Assembly (NCBI GenBank): GCA_025451845.1
Contig: JANWJS010000037.1
Coordinates: 1 to 64,000, forward strand
DNA length: 64,000 bases
Reading direction: 5' to 3'
Source: Steroidobacteraceae bacterium
Lineage (GTDB): Bacteria; Pseudomonadota; Gammaproteobacteria; Steroidobacterales; Steroidobacteraceae
Under the pieces are notes generated by a model. The model was not told the origin of the DNA. It saw nothing but the letters and a program-made list of their open reading frames with translations, and did no database searches. The position numbers and the translations under genes are program-made. Of this stretch, positions 35,444 through 44,482 are shown piece after piece (within the stretch, counting starts at the first letter, position 1; each line of letters begins with the position of its first letter).

Positions 35444-35908
35444 ATGACCAGCGCCACACCACCGCGGCCCGCGTTCATCCCATCCCTCGCCTACAAGGAT
35501 AATCGCGCCGCGATCGCGTGGCTGCAAAATGCCTTTGGCTTCGAGCCGTGCGAGGTCCTTACCGATGCCGCGGGCAATATCGCCCATGCGGAGATGACCT
35601 ACGGCGACGGCATCGTCATGATCGGTACCGAGTGGGCGGACTGGACCCGCAGTCCCGCCTCGCTGGGCGGAAAGAATACGCAGCGCATTCACGTCCGCAT
35701 CGATCGGGGAATCGACGAGCACTACGCTCACGCGCGGCAGGCCGGCGCAAAGATCGTGATGGAGCCCGCCGACCAGTTCTACGGCCATCGCACCTACATC
35801 GCCGCCGATCTGGAGGGGCATTACTGGACCTTCTCGCAGCCCGTCCGGGATGTTTCCAAGCAGGAGATGGAGAAGACCACCGGCCTCAAGTTCGAGCGGT
35901 TGAGTTGA
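35444..35908 (+). CDS. VOC (glyoxalase/bleomycin-resistance-like) protein
   Basis: 154 residues with the VOC beta-alpha-beta-beta-beta pattern (PSLAYKDNRAAIAWLQNAFGFEP ... GHRTYIAADLEGHYWTFSQPV). PhnB-like YxDxxAAIxWLxxAFGF starts are typical of the subgroup linked with ArsR and SRPBCC genes. A GAGGAG site precedes the ATG. Enzymatic or binding function is not defined. It overlaps the ArsR gene by four bases. Confidence 0.85.
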   Translation: MTSATPPRPAFIPSLAYKDNRAAIAWLQNAFGFEPCEVLTDAAGNIAHAEMTYGDGIVMIGTEWADWTRSPASLGGKNTQRIHVRIDRGIDEHYAHARQAGAKIVMEPADQFYGHRTYIAADLEGHYWTFSQPVRDVSKQEMEKTTGLKFERLS

Positions 35909-36237
35909 GCGCACCTGCCCTCGACCGGACGCTCGCGGCGCTCGCCGCTCCGCATCGCAGGCGGGTCGTCGACCTCCTGCGTGAGCGCCCTCATCGGGCG
36001 GGTGAGCTCGCGCAGGCGGCGCGAATCTCCTTTCCAGCGATGAGCCGGCATCTCAAGACGCTGCGCAAGAGCGGGCTCGTCGACGAGGGCCGTGACGAGC
36101 TTGATTCGCGCGTCCGCATCTACCGGCTGCGGCCCGAGGCAATGGCGGAGCTGAGGACATGGTTGGCGGAAACGGACGCCATGTGGGCCCGGCAGCTGGC
36201 CGCATTCAAGGCACACCTGCAGAAGACCGGAAAATGA
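35905..36237 (+). CDS. ArsR-family transcriptional repressor
   Basis: 110 residues forming a winged helix (LDRTLAALAAPHRRRVVDLLRERPHRAGELAQAARISFPAMSRHLKTLRKSGLVDEGRD). No metal-binding cysteines are present, so it is not an arsenic or zinc sensor. It starts at TTG fused to the VOC stop (TTGA) and itself overlaps the next gene (ATGA). This ArsR plus SRPBCC pairing is a common autoregulated module of unknown ligand. Confidence 0.88.
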   Translation: MSAPALDRTLAALAAPHRRRVVDLLRERPHRAGELAQAARISFPAMSRHLKTLRKSGLVDEGRDELDSRVRIYRLRPEAMAELRTWLAETDAMWARQLAAFKAHLQKTGK

Positions 36238-36704
36238 CGTCGCGTGTGTTTCTGGCGCTGCGCGTCCCCGCCGATCCAGCACGCGCCTTCGAGGCATTCA
36301 CCCGTGAGATCGCCTCCTGGTGGCAGCCCCACCTTCTCTTTCAGATCACGCCCGACGGCGACGGCGAGCTGGCCTTCGAGCCCGGAGTGGGCGGTCGCCT
36401 GGTCACGCGACTCCATAACGGCGAAACGTTCGAGATCGGCCGCATCTCGGTGTGGGATCCCGGCAACCGCCTCGTCTTCACCTGGCGGCAAGCGAGCTTC
36501 TCGCCCGAGCAGTCGACCGAGGTCGAGGTTCTCTTCGAGCCTGTCGGTGAGCAGACGCGCGTCTCGATCGAGCACCGAGCGTGGGATATGATTCCGCAGC
36601 GACATGCCGCCCGGCACGGCTTCCCCGAGCATGTCACCCTGCAGCGGGTCGCCGACTGGTGGCGCGCTTCGCTCGGGGCGCTGCGCGCGCGGCTTACCGC
36701 CTAG
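36234..36704 (+). CDS. SRPBCC/AHSA1-type small protein
   Basis: 156 residues with the helix-grip fold of the AHSA1 subfamily: VPADPARAFEAFTREIASWWQPH at the start, GGRLVTRLHNGETFEIGRISVWDPGNRLVFTWR in the core and a final amphipathic helix (GFPEHVTLQRVADWWRASLGALRARL). Such proteins bind hydrophobic ligands. Third gene of the VOC-ArsR trio and translationally coupled. Confidence 0.85.
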   Translation: MTSRVFLALRVPADPARAFEAFTREIASWWQPHLLFQITPDGDGELAFEPGVGGRLVTRLHNGETFEIGRISVWDPGNRLVFTWRQASFSPEQSTEVEVLFEPVGEQTRVSIEHRAWDMIPQRHAARHGFPEHVTLQRVADWWRASLGALRARLTA

Positions 36705-36830
36705 CACCCGGTCAGTCGCGAATCACGGGCGCGCAGCCGCCAGGCACGGCTGGAATGCCACAGGAGCGCGGTGGCCGTCGAGTGATTGCGATTTTCGCAA
36801 CGCGCACCAGTGCGCTCGAGATGCTCAGGG

Positions 36831-39050
36831 TCACGCGCGCGGCGGGCTAGCCTGCATCGTGCGCTCGGCCCGTTGCATTCCGAGATACTTCCCGAACCAG
36901 CGCAGCGCGCGCTCGAGAACGTCCCGCTCATCCTGCGGCTTGTCGAACCCGTGGCCCTCGCCTGCATAGACGACCAGCGTGGTCGGAATGCCCATTGCAC
37001 GCAACGCATGCCAGTATTCGAATGACTGCGGCGCCGGACACTCACCATCGAATTCGCCGACGACGATCAATGAAGGGGTCTTGTCGTTCTGGATGAAATC
37101 GATGGCCGAGCTCTTGGCGTACGCTTTGGGATCCTGGTACACGGAAGCGCCGAAGAACGGAATCATCCATTCGTCGATCGAATTCTCACCGTAATAGCTC
37201 TTCCAATCGGAGAGACCCGCGCCCACGACCGCCGCCTTGAAACGATGTGTCTGCGTGGGGGCGAACATCGACATGAATCCGCCATAACTCCAGCCGGTCA
37301 GGCCGAGGCGGCTGTCATCGATCGGATATTTCGCTTCGACCTGGTCGACCCCCGCGAGAATGTCGCGCAGGTCACCATATCCCATGCTCAGGCGTACCCC
37401 CTCGGCGAAGCGCTCACCCTCGCCGAAGCTCCCACGCGGGTTCGGCATGAACACGAAGTAGCCCATGGCCGCGAGGGGTACCGGCCCGTACCCGTCGCGC
37501 GGCCATGCCGGGAGGTTTGCCCAGCTCGGGCCGCCATGCACATAGACGATCATCGGATAGTGCTCGTGCGGATCGTAGGCCGCGGGGAACAACAGCCAAC
37601 CCTGTACCTCAAAGCCCTCGTTGCGCCAACGCACCGATACCGCGTTGCCCCACATCGCCCGTACGTGATCGTTGACGTGCGTGATGGCATGCGGCGGCTC
37701 TACGACGCCCGTCGGCTCCGCCGCGGCGTTGGTTTTGAGCGAGGCCATGTAGACTTCCGGGGGGCTGTCGAACGTACTGTCGGCAAAGGCGAGCACGTCG
37801 TGTGCTGCGGAGAGCGAAACAGCCGATGCAAAGTTTCCATTGCGGATTCCGGCGGCCACCGTGAGCAGCGGGTGCTCGCTTGCCGGGAGGTTTCCATGCA
37901 ATGCGAATGCCGACACTCGCGTGGAGCCGCCCGCGATGGACGAGACCAGCAGCGTTTGGTTGCCGGTCCAGGTCAGCCAGGAGGGCGAGAGGGTGATCCC
38001 GGGTGTGATATCTACCGGCTCGCCGCCTTGGGCCGGTACGAGGTAGACATCGCCGGCGGTGGCTCCCTGGTCGCTCATCAGCCCACCGATCAGCGCGATC
38101 CGCGTCCCGTCGGGCGACCATCTGGGCAACGCAATCTGCAAACCGTGCAAGGGTCCAGCGGCCGAGGAAGGATCCAGCGCGACGCTCGGCTGGCCTTCGA
38201 TGGTTTGCGTATACAGCTTGGCAGTCCACCAGTTGTCGCGGCCGGGCGGCGGCGCACCTATGTACGCAAGCCGCTTCCCGGTGGGCGACCAGTCGTACTC
38301 GTAGATGAATATCCCGGGCGGGGTGATCTGGCTCACTTCCCCACCGTTCGCCGGCAACATGGCGACTCTCTGACGTTCGACGCCTGTCTCGCCGATCACG
38401 CCGACGAGCGCCTTCGTAGCGGACACGGCGCTCACGGGATGTACGTCGCCCTGCACGTAAAGAAAGCTCAACTCCGAACCGCCCGGAGTCCACGCGAGCT
38501 GATTGATCAGGCCGCGCAGGTGAGAAATGCGCCGTGCCTGACCGCCTGCGGCAGGGACTTCGTAGATGTCGAACTGCTCGTCACCGCTCGCTCCGTGATT
38601 GCAGTTGGATAGGAAGGCCAGGCTTCGGCTGTCGGGAGACCACTGCAGATTGCTGTAGCGGCACGACTTCGCCGATTGGGCAATCGTAACGGTGCGCGCA
38701 TCGGTGCCATCCGCATTGGCGATCTGCAGGACTTGCCCCGGCTTGCCGCTGGGGGGTTCGGCGGCAGCCTTCGCACCTTTCCCGGGCTCGTGGCTCCGGG
38801 CACCGGAAGTCTTCTTGTTCGCCTCGGCGCGCGCCTTCTCAGTAACCGCCCACGCGACGTTCTTTCCATTCGGCGCGACCGATGCGTCATCGAAGCGCTG
38901 CACGTCCCGCAGACGCTGCATGATCTCCGTAATGTGCGAAGTGTCTGGGCCATTGGACGCGGACGCGGCAGCACAAACCTGACCATTCATTCCGGCCCCC
39001 ACGGAAATGAGCGCCGTGACCCACAAAGCCAAACCAGCATGCGATTTCAA
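36831..39050 (-). CDS. Exported S9-family prolyl oligopeptidase/dipeptidyl aminopeptidase
   Basis: 739 residues. A WD/TolB-like propeller domain covers about the first 480, then an alpha/beta-hydrolase domain with the triad Ser588 (TGWSYGGFMS), Asp668 (GEFDGECP) and His700 (GEGHGFD). The best start is a TTG at 39048-39050 with GGGGAGA upstream, giving a signal peptide (LKSHAGLALWVTALISVGAG). A longer frame from 39197 would add 49 residues with no homology. It cleaves short peptides in the periplasm. Confidence 0.85.
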   Translation of the reverse strand: MKSHAGLALWVTALISVGAGMNGQVCAAASASNGPDTSHITEIMQRLRDVQRFDDASVAPNGKNVAWAVTEKARAEANKKTSGARSHEPGKGAKAAAEPPSGKPGQVLQIANADGTDARTVTIAQSAKSCRYSNLQWSPDSRSLAFLSNCNHGASGDEQFDIYEVPAAGGQARRISHLRGLINQLAWTPGGSELSFLYVQGDVHPVSAVSATKALVGVIGETGVERQRVAMLPANGGEVSQITPPGIFIYEYDWSPTGKRLAYIGAPPPGRDNWWTAKLYTQTIEGQPSVALDPSSAAGPLHGLQIALPRWSPDGTRIALIGGLMSDQGATAGDVYLVPAQGGEPVDITPGITLSPSWLTWTGNQTLLVSSIAGGSTRVSAFALHGNLPASEHPLLTVAAGIRNGNFASAVSLSAAHDVLAFADSTFDSPPEVYMASLKTNAAAEPTGVVEPPHAITHVNDHVRAMWGNAVSVRWRNEGFEVQGWLLFPAAYDPHEHYPMIVYVHGGPSWANLPAWPRDGYGPVPLAAMGYFVFMPNPRGSFGEGERFAEGVRLSMGYGDLRDILAGVDQVEAKYPIDDSRLGLTGWSYGGFMSMFAPTQTHRFKAAVVGAGLSDWKSYYGENSIDEWMIPFFGASVYQDPKAYAKSSAIDFIQNDKTPSLIVVGEFDGECPAPQSFEYWHALRAMGIPTTLVVYAGEGHGFDKPQDERDVLERALRWFGKYLGMQRAERTMQASPPRA

Positions 39051-39267
39051 GTGCGCATCTCCCCTGTGATCCGCAAGAGTCGTTGCAGTCAATATTAACA
39101 CCGCCGCATCCACGAGCGCCCTTTGCGACGAGGCGACCGCCGAATGAGCCGGCATGGAGGCTCGCTCTCTGGCGGCTTGCGAAGTCTGGCGCCACAATGT
39201 GTTCCTATGGGCGTTGTTTGCATTTCGGTTTCCTTGGCCTCAGGCGGCCCCAACAGGAGATCGAGTG

Positions 39268-39660
39268 ATGGCGCGGCGTAAGAGAGCCTCGACGCAGCTA
39301 TTTCGTCCGCTCGCCCCCTCATTCCGGGAGCCCGGTGGGAGGGGCGGCAACAGCGGCGCGCTCGAGGCGATCTGGCAGATCGTTTGCGCGATCCCGCGCG
39401 GGCAAGCCTCAACTTATGGCGCCGTAGCGCGCGCGGCTGGCCTGCCCGGCCGCGCGCGGCTGACAGGATTCGCGCTGCGGGTGGCGCCGAAGGAGTTGAA
39501 TCTTCCCTGGCATCGCGTGGTCGGCACCGGCGGACGAATCGTATTCCCGAGCGGCTCGCGCGAGCGCAAGGAGCAGGCGCGGCGCCTGCGGGCCGAAGGC
39601 GTGTCAGTCACCGCGGGACGCATCGCGCGCTCCGCCCTCACGGAGCCCGATGAGCCGTGA
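39268..39660 (+). CDS. atl: Alkyltransferase-like DNA-binding protein (ATL)
   Basis: 130 residues matching the C-terminal DNA-binding domain of O6-alkylguanine-DNA alkyltransferase: IPRGQASTYGAVARAAGLPGRAR helix-turn-helix, then LPWHRVVGTGGRIVFPSG. The active-site motif PCHRV of the true enzyme is PWHRV here, with Trp in place of the alkyl-accepting Cys. That is the defining feature of ATL proteins, which flag O6-alkylguanine lesions for nucleotide excision repair. An AGGAG site precedes the ATG. It is divergent from the S9 peptidase across 217 bases in which I see no clear promoter pair. Confidence 0.9.
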   Translation: MARRKRASTQLFRPLAPSFREPGGRGGNSGALEAIWQIVCAIPRGQASTYGAVARAAGLPGRARLTGFALRVAPKELNLPWHRVVGTGGRIVFPSGSRERKEQARRLRAEGVSVTAGRIARSALTEPDEP

Positions 39661-39670
39661 GGCCGGCGCC

Positions 39671-41842
39671 TCAAAGATCGTAGGCGATCCCGGCATAGAG
39701 CTGCCGCCCGAGAGCCGGCTCGATCCTGCCGCCCGAGATGAAGACGCGCGAGTAATACTCCTGGTTGGTCAAGTTGGAAATACCTCCGAGCACGCGCCAG
39801 TGTCCGGCAAACCGGTATTCACCGGAGAAGTCCACTACGGTGTAAGCGGGAATCTGCGCCGGCATCGGTCCGATGCCCGCATCGCTGGCCTGGAAGTACT
39901 GCGCAGCGACGGCATCCACGACGAGGCTCATTTTCAGGCCTGGCGCCGCGCTCAGGGTGAGTCCGCCCTTGAGCACGTAGCGCGGGGCGTACGGCGGCGT
40001 CTTGCCGGCCTGGCCGGCAGCGATGCTGCTCGTGTAGACCGCCTCGAGGTAGCTCGCATTGACAAAGAGCGTCAGGTGCTTGCCGTGGGGCGGTGCCGGC
40101 CAGAGCTGCAGCAGATCGTACGAAGTCTCCGCCTCGACACCGCGGCTGCGTTGGTCGCCGGTGTTGACGTTGGTCGACTCAGTCGGCGTGAGCGGCAGGG
40201 TCTCGATGCTGTTTTTCACGGTGACCTGGAAAACACTGGCATCGTAATAGAGGCCAAGCAGCGGCCACCCGTGCACACCGGCCTCGTAGGTGAGGTATCG
40301 GGTCGGATCGGGGTTGTTGACGGTCCCGAATTTGCCAAATGGGCTGGCCACATCGAGGTAGCGCAACGGTCGGAAGCCCTGCGAGATGTTGAGATAAGTC
40401 TCGTTGCCGCGGCCAAAGTCGTTGCCGATGCCGAACCCGAAGAGCGGGACGTTCCGGCGCCAAGCGCCGTTTACGAGGTAGGGGTGCGCGGCGGCGGTTT
40501 CGTGGCTGTCGATCTGCTCGTGGTTGAAGCGGGCGGAGGTCACCACGTGGAAGCGCTTGAAACGATACAGGTTCTCGGCGAACACCGCGGCGTAGCGCGA
40601 GCCGCGCTCGTCGTTGTAGATGAGCGATCCCGCCGGATCATACGGGTCCGCGAGCGGATTCGCGCTCTTGAATTCGTGGTACGGACTGGCGGCCTCGTAG
40701 GCCGTGTATCCCACCGTGACTGCACCGCCGCGCCCATAGTGATGGATGAACCTGCCGTCCAGCCCCGTGTAGTGGAAACGTTGACCGGCCATCGTGGTGC
40801 CGGTGGCAACGGGTGCAGCAATGGGTGCGGTGCTGCCGCCGAGATAGGCACCGGCCCGGGTAATCAGATCCTGGTAGCCCGACCACAGTTTCTGTACGTA
40901 GAGGTTCCGGCGGTCGAACTGGTTGCTGTAGGCGAGAACCCCCGTATAGCGGTGCTCCCAGTCGCGATCGTCTGGAGATGTCGTCTGGTTGGGGTCGGCC
41001 TTGAACTGCCCGTAGCTCTCGAAACCGGCGATGCCGCTCTCGAGGGAATAGGCGTGTACCGCCAGCCTGAGCTTCTGCCGCGAATCGATGGCGTAGTCGA
41101 AATCGAGGTCGCCGGAATTCAGATCATAGTCGCCGTTGGCGCGCTGTCCATGCGACTGGCGGTGCGAGAAATCGGCGCGGTAGCCCACTGGGCCGGCAGC
41201 TCCCGAGATCGAGTCGAAGGTCGAGTAGAGCCCATCGTCGCCGCCCACCTGCTGGAGGGTTGCCGTCGTCCTCGGCGAGGGCTCCTGCGACACGAAGTTG
41301 ATGGCCGGCTCGGGCTCGGGCCCATAGAGCAGACCCGAGCCGCCGCGGATCATCTGCACCTGGGAAATAGTCTCGGGCACGGGGATGTAATAAAGCGTCG
41401 GGTAGCCGATCCAGTCCATCTCCATCGGGATGCCATCCTGCATGAAGAGGATGTATTCGCTCTCCTGCGGATTGCCGAGGCCGCGGTAGGTCACATTGAG
41501 CTCGGTAGGATTTTGCTGCTCGGCGAGCACGATGCCAGGCATGCGATCGAAGAGCTCGCGCTGGTGGTTGTCGATGATCGGCGGCTGGTCCGCGAGCTGC
41601 ACGACGGTCGTTTTGCGCGTGACCGTAATCTCCGGCCCCGGAACCTCCGGCATGGAGTGCGCATAGCGGGTCGCGCGATTGAAGAGGTACGGCGCGCGAA
41701 CCACGACTCTCTTCAGCTTGGAGCCGCGAGGCGCGTGAGAAGTCGGAGCCTGCGATGCGGATTCGCCGGAAACGCCTTGGGCGCTCGCCGTGGAGCACAG
41801 GAACACAGCTGTGCAGACGAGAGCACAGGAGGTGCACTTCAC
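39671..41842 (-). CDS. FecA-like TonB-dependent siderophore receptor
   Basis: About 723 residues. I chose the GTG at 41840-41842 (AAAGG upstream), which gives a neat signal peptide VKCTSCALVCTAVFLCSTASAQ; a TTG eight codons earlier has no ribosome site. The plug shows LNVTYRGLGNPQESEYILFMQDGIPMEMDWIGYPTLYYIPVPETI and MIRGGSGLLYGPEPEPAINF, typical of the FecA branch (iron-dicitrate-type receptors). The barrel ends AGIAYDL. No STN domain or FecIR pair is adjacent. Confidence 0.85.
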   Translation of the reverse strand: MKCTSCALVCTAVFLCSTASAQGVSGESASQAPTSHAPRGSKLKRVVVRAPYLFNRATRYAHSMPEVPGPEITVTRKTTVVQLADQPPIIDNHQRELFDRMPGIVLAEQQNPTELNVTYRGLGNPQESEYILFMQDGIPMEMDWIGYPTLYYIPVPETISQVQMIRGGSGLLYGPEPEPAINFVSQEPSPRTTATLQQVGGDDGLYSTFDSISGAAGPVGYRADFSHRQSHGQRANGDYDLNSGDLDFDYAIDSRQKLRLAVHAYSLESGIAGFESYGQFKADPNQTTSPDDRDWEHRYTGVLAYSNQFDRRNLYVQKLWSGYQDLITRAGAYLGGSTAPIAAPVATGTTMAGQRFHYTGLDGRFIHHYGRGGAVTVGYTAYEAASPYHEFKSANPLADPYDPAGSLIYNDERGSRYAAVFAENLYRFKRFHVVTSARFNHEQIDSHETAAAHPYLVNGAWRRNVPLFGFGIGNDFGRGNETYLNISQGFRPLRYLDVASPFGKFGTVNNPDPTRYLTYEAGVHGWPLLGLYYDASVFQVTVKNSIETLPLTPTESTNVNTGDQRSRGVEAETSYDLLQLWPAPPHGKHLTLFVNASYLEAVYTSSIAAGQAGKTPPYAPRYVLKGGLTLSAAPGLKMSLVVDAVAAQYFQASDAGIGPMPAQIPAYTVVDFSGEYRFAGHWRVLGGISNLTNQEYYSRVFISGGRIEPALGRQLYAGIAYDL

Positions 41843-42054
41843 GACGGACCTTTTTCGATGGCGCAAGCGGGCGGAAATATAGGAGTGGCCCCGAAGCTAC
41901 TACCAGCGATCGTAATGGACGGCCGGCGCGCCTTCCCTTCGGCCGGCCGCGTACCCGGGCGGTTTCCCGCCGCGCCCCATTGCAGAGTCCTGCGCGGCTT
42001 GAGAGGCTAGCGGCTGCGGCGCACCGCTGCGCCGAAGAGTGGCAGAGATCAGCA

Positions 42055-42456
42055 GTGGGCGAGCGCCTGGAATTGGGACCGCTCGAGCTCAAAGTGCTCG
42101 AGGTGTTGTGGGAGCGGAACCGTGCCGCGACGGTGCGGCACGTGCAGCCGTCGTTCCCGCAGCTCGCCTACACGACTCTGATGACGACGCTGGACCGCCT
42201 GTACCGGAAAGGTGTGCTGCGGCGCTTTCGGCTCGGGCGCGCCTTCGGTTATGTGCCGCACTGCTCGCGGGACGAGCTCTTCGGACAGATGGTGTCCGGC
42301 CGGGTCACGGAGCTCCTGGCAACGTGCGGCGACAGCACGGTACTGCTCTCGACCCTGGTCGAGGCCGTGGGTCATGCCGACGCCGAGCTCCTCGATGAGC
42401 TGGAGGCGCTGGTTCAGGCTGAGCGCGCCCGGCTCAAGTGGGAAGACGACAAATGA
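42055..42456 (+). CDS. blaI: BlaI/MecI-type winged-helix repressor
   Basis: 133 residues: LGPLELKVLEVLWERNRAATVRHVQPSFPQLAYTTLMTTLDRLYRKGVLRRFRLGRAFGYVPHCSRDE is the BlaI winged helix, followed by the helical dimerisation tail. It starts at GTG with AGAGA upstream. It overlaps the M56 peptidase gene (ATGA), forming the standard repressor-protease signalling pair. The 188-base divergent region shared with the FecA-like receptor has no obvious BlaI dyad that I can see. Confidence 0.88.
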   Translation: MGERLELGPLELKVLEVLWERNRAATVRHVQPSFPQLAYTTLMTTLDRLYRKGVLRRFRLGRAFGYVPHCSRDELFGQMVSGRVTELLATCGDSTVLLSTLVEAVGHADAELLDELEALVQAERARLKWEDDK

Positions 42457-43409
42457 GCTTCGATGTCACCTTCCCGCTGGTGCTGCTGGCCGCCTATGGA
42501 CTCTTCAACCTGCTGCTTTCGGCGGCGGTGGTGCTCGCGTGGCGCGCGGGGGTGCGTCGGCATCTGACCAATGCGGACGCAGTGCTCGGCGTGCGTCTCC
42601 TGCCTGCGATGGGGTCCGCGACTCTTGTCCTGACCGTCGTTCTGCCCGCTTTCCTGCTCTATGAGCCGCGCCATGCGCACGATCATCCAGGCCCGCTGCT
42701 CGTCATTTCGGCAATGTTCGCGGTGGTCGTCCTGGGAGACGGGGTTCGCCGCGGCTGGCGCGCTTGGCGGGCAACACGGGCGCTGACGCGTAGCGCCCAG
42801 CCAATGCGCGGCGCGCAGCGTCTTCTCACTCGTTCCGCGGCCGGCGACAACGAAGTCACCGTCATCAACATCGAGGAACCGCTGGTAGGAGTTGTCGGCA
42901 GCTGGAAGCAACACATTGTCGCAGCCCGGTGCGTCACCGCTGCCTGCGATGACGAGGAGCTTCGCCAGGTGTTCGCCCACGAAGCGGCGCACATGGATGC
43001 CCGCGACAACCTGAAGCTGCTGATGTTGCTGACCATGCCCGATGCGCTCGCCTGGCTCGTCACGGGCACCGCATTGATGGAGCAGTGGCGAGCCGCGACC
43101 GAGCTCGAAGCGGACGAGCGCGCGAGCGGCACCGATCCGCGCAAGCGCATCGCCCTCGCCTCGGCGCTGCTCAAGGTGGCGCGTCTCTCGCTTGCGAGCG
43201 GCCCGTCCCGCGCCGCCCCCCGGGGCGGCACTCGGCTCAGCGGACTCGAGCATCGTGTGCGCCGACTGCTTACACCCTCCCGCGCGAGCCGTCGCGCTTT
43301 CCCGGGACGACGCCTGCTCACATGCGCGCTGCTCGTTCCTTTGCTCGCGGTGCCGGTCTATGCTTCCGTTCATAGGCTCATCGAGGCACTCGTCGCTTTT
43401 GGGCGCTAG
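42453..43409 (+). CDS. M56 (BlaR1-like) membrane metallopeptidase without sensor domain
   Basis: 318 residues: two or three N-terminal membrane helices, then a cytoplasmic zinc-peptidase domain with HEAAH ([14 protein letters not shown]) and a following ELEADERA, and a final membrane helix ([19 protein letters not shown]). BlaR1 would continue with a penicillin-binding sensor; here the protein ends after the last helix. It probably cleaves the paired BlaI repressor in response to another cue. No beta-lactamase gene is nearby. Confidence 0.85.
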   Translation: MSFDVTFPLVLLAAYGLFNLLLSAAVVLAWRAGVRRHLTNADAVLGVRLLPAMGSATLVLTVVLPAFLLYEPRHAHDHPGPLLVISAMFAVVVLGDGVRRGWRAWRATRALTRSAQPMRGAQRLLTRSAAGDNEVTVINIEEPLVGVVGSWKQHIVAARCVTAACDDEELRQVFAHEAAHMDARDNLKLLMLLTMPDALAWLVTGTALMEQWRAATELEADERASGTDPRKRIALASALLKVARLSLASGPSRAAPRGGTRLSGLEHRVRRLLTPSRASRRAFPGRRLLTCALLVPLLAVPVYASVHRLIEALVAFGR

Positions 43410-43419
43410 GAGTTGCGAT

Positions 43420-43863
43420 ATGCAGGCCTTGACGACGAATCCGGGGTCGCTCTCCCCCTTCCATGTCGCATTTCCAGTGCACGATCTGCAGGCCGCGCGC
43501 GACTTTTACGGCCAGACGCTCGGCTGTCTCGAGGGCCGCAGCTCGGAAGATTGGATCGACTTCAACTTCTACGGTCACCAGATCGTTGCTCACCTCGCGC
43601 CGGAGGAGGCGCGCCAGGTGCAGCGGAACACCGTCGACAGCCACGGAGTGCCCGTGCGTCACTTTGGCATAGTGTTACCGATGGCCGAATGGCAAATCAT
43701 GGCCAACCGCCTGCGGGCCAAGGGCGTGCGCTTCCTCATAGAGCCCTACATCCGCTTCCAAGGTCAGCCCGGCGAGCAGGCGACGATGTTCTTTCTCGAC
43801 CCTTCGGGCAACGCGCTGGAGATGAAGGCCTTCGCTGACATCACCCGACTCTTCGCCAAGTGA
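43420..43863 (+). CDS. VOC/glyoxalase-like dioxygenase-fold protein
   Basis: 147 residues with two VOC modules: [23 protein letters not shown], then [25 protein letters not shown] and [17 protein letters not shown]. His (FHVAF), His (VRHFG) and Glu (LEMK) are in the usual metal-ligand places, so a metal-dependent lyase or dioxygenase activity is plausible. TAGGAG precedes the ATG, ten bases after the M56 gene, so it is likely in the blaI operon. Confidence 0.85.
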   Translation: MQALTTNPGSLSPFHVAFPVHDLQAARDFYGQTLGCLEGRSSEDWIDFNFYGHQIVAHLAPEEARQVQRNTVDSHGVPVRHFGIVLPMAEWQIMANRLRAKGVRFLIEPYIRFQGQPGEQATMFFLDPSGNALEMKAFADITRLFAK

Positions 43864-43975
43864 ACGCATCCTGAATGACGGACCGGGGGGCGGCCGCGCC
43901 GCCAAGCTTGAAATGGGGGAACCCAGGCATGCCCGTGCTCGTTATCGAGCTGAGCCTTCCCCTTGAGGAGTCAAT

Positions 43976-44272
43976 ATGCGCAAGTATCTCGTGGCGCTCG
44001 CAGCTTTGTCGCTGACCAGCGCCGTTGCCTGGGCGGATACACATGGCAGCCATCAGCCGGTCAAGGACTCGTACATCACCACCAAAGTGAAAGCCGAGCT
44101 CGCCGCCGATCACTCCACCAACGCCCGCGACATTCATGTCGCCACCGTGGACGGTGTAGTCACCCTCCGCGGCGTTGCCCGATCGGACGCGGAAAAGGAT
44201 AGAGCTGAGCAGGACGCGATGAGGATCAAGGGCGTCCGCGAAGTGCACAATCGCATCAAAGTTCCGGACTAG
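43976..44272 (+). CDS. Periplasmic BON-domain protein
   Basis: 98 residues: a signal peptide ending AVAWAD (about residue 21) and one BON domain (YITTKVKAELAADHSTNARDIHVATVDGVVTLRGVARSDAEKDRAEQDAMRIKGVREVHNRI). BON domains bind phospholipid or membranes, as in OsmY. A TTGAGGAG site precedes the ATG. The gene is followed by a large hairpin. Confidence 0.9.
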   Translation: MRKYLVALAALSLTSAVAWADTHGSHQPVKDSYITTKVKAELAADHSTNARDIHVATVDGVVTLRGVARSDAEKDRAEQDAMRIKGVREVHNRIKVPD

Positions 44273-44285
44273 GATCTCCCCCGCG

Positions 44286-44340
44286 CGAGGCTCGCCTGCC
44301 CGGACCCTGCGCTGCGCGCGCAGGGTCCGGGCGAGCCTCG
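44286..44340 (+). terminator. Very strong hairpin after the BON gene
   Basis: CGAGGCTCGC pairs with GCGAGCCTCG, and CCGGACCCTGCGC pairs with GCGCAGGGTCCGG, giving 23 pairs with one four-base bulge (CTGC) and a five-base loop. No T-run follows, so it is not a classical Rho-independent terminator. It may stabilise the transcript end or block read-through in both directions. Confidence 0.55.
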
Positions 44341-44482
44341 TCGCCCGCGAGTGCCCGAGCATCACCGATTGCCGATCCGGCCGGTACCTTCGTTGCGCAG
44401 GGGCTCCGGCGCTTGCGGCAGCTCGGACGGGAGCGGATCATAGGCGGCCGGGGGATCCGCCCCGCAATCAACAGAGCCCGTC

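Noticed and set aside
39650-42010. A 786-codon rightward open frame over the FecA-like receptor
   Set aside because: Antisense shadow caused by high GC; the leftward frame has the plug and barrel signatures and a proper C-terminal strand.
43889-43903. GGCGGC-CGC-GCCGCC hairpin as a Rho-independent terminator after the VOC gene
   Set aside because: Stem of six with no following T-run; common by chance at this GC content.
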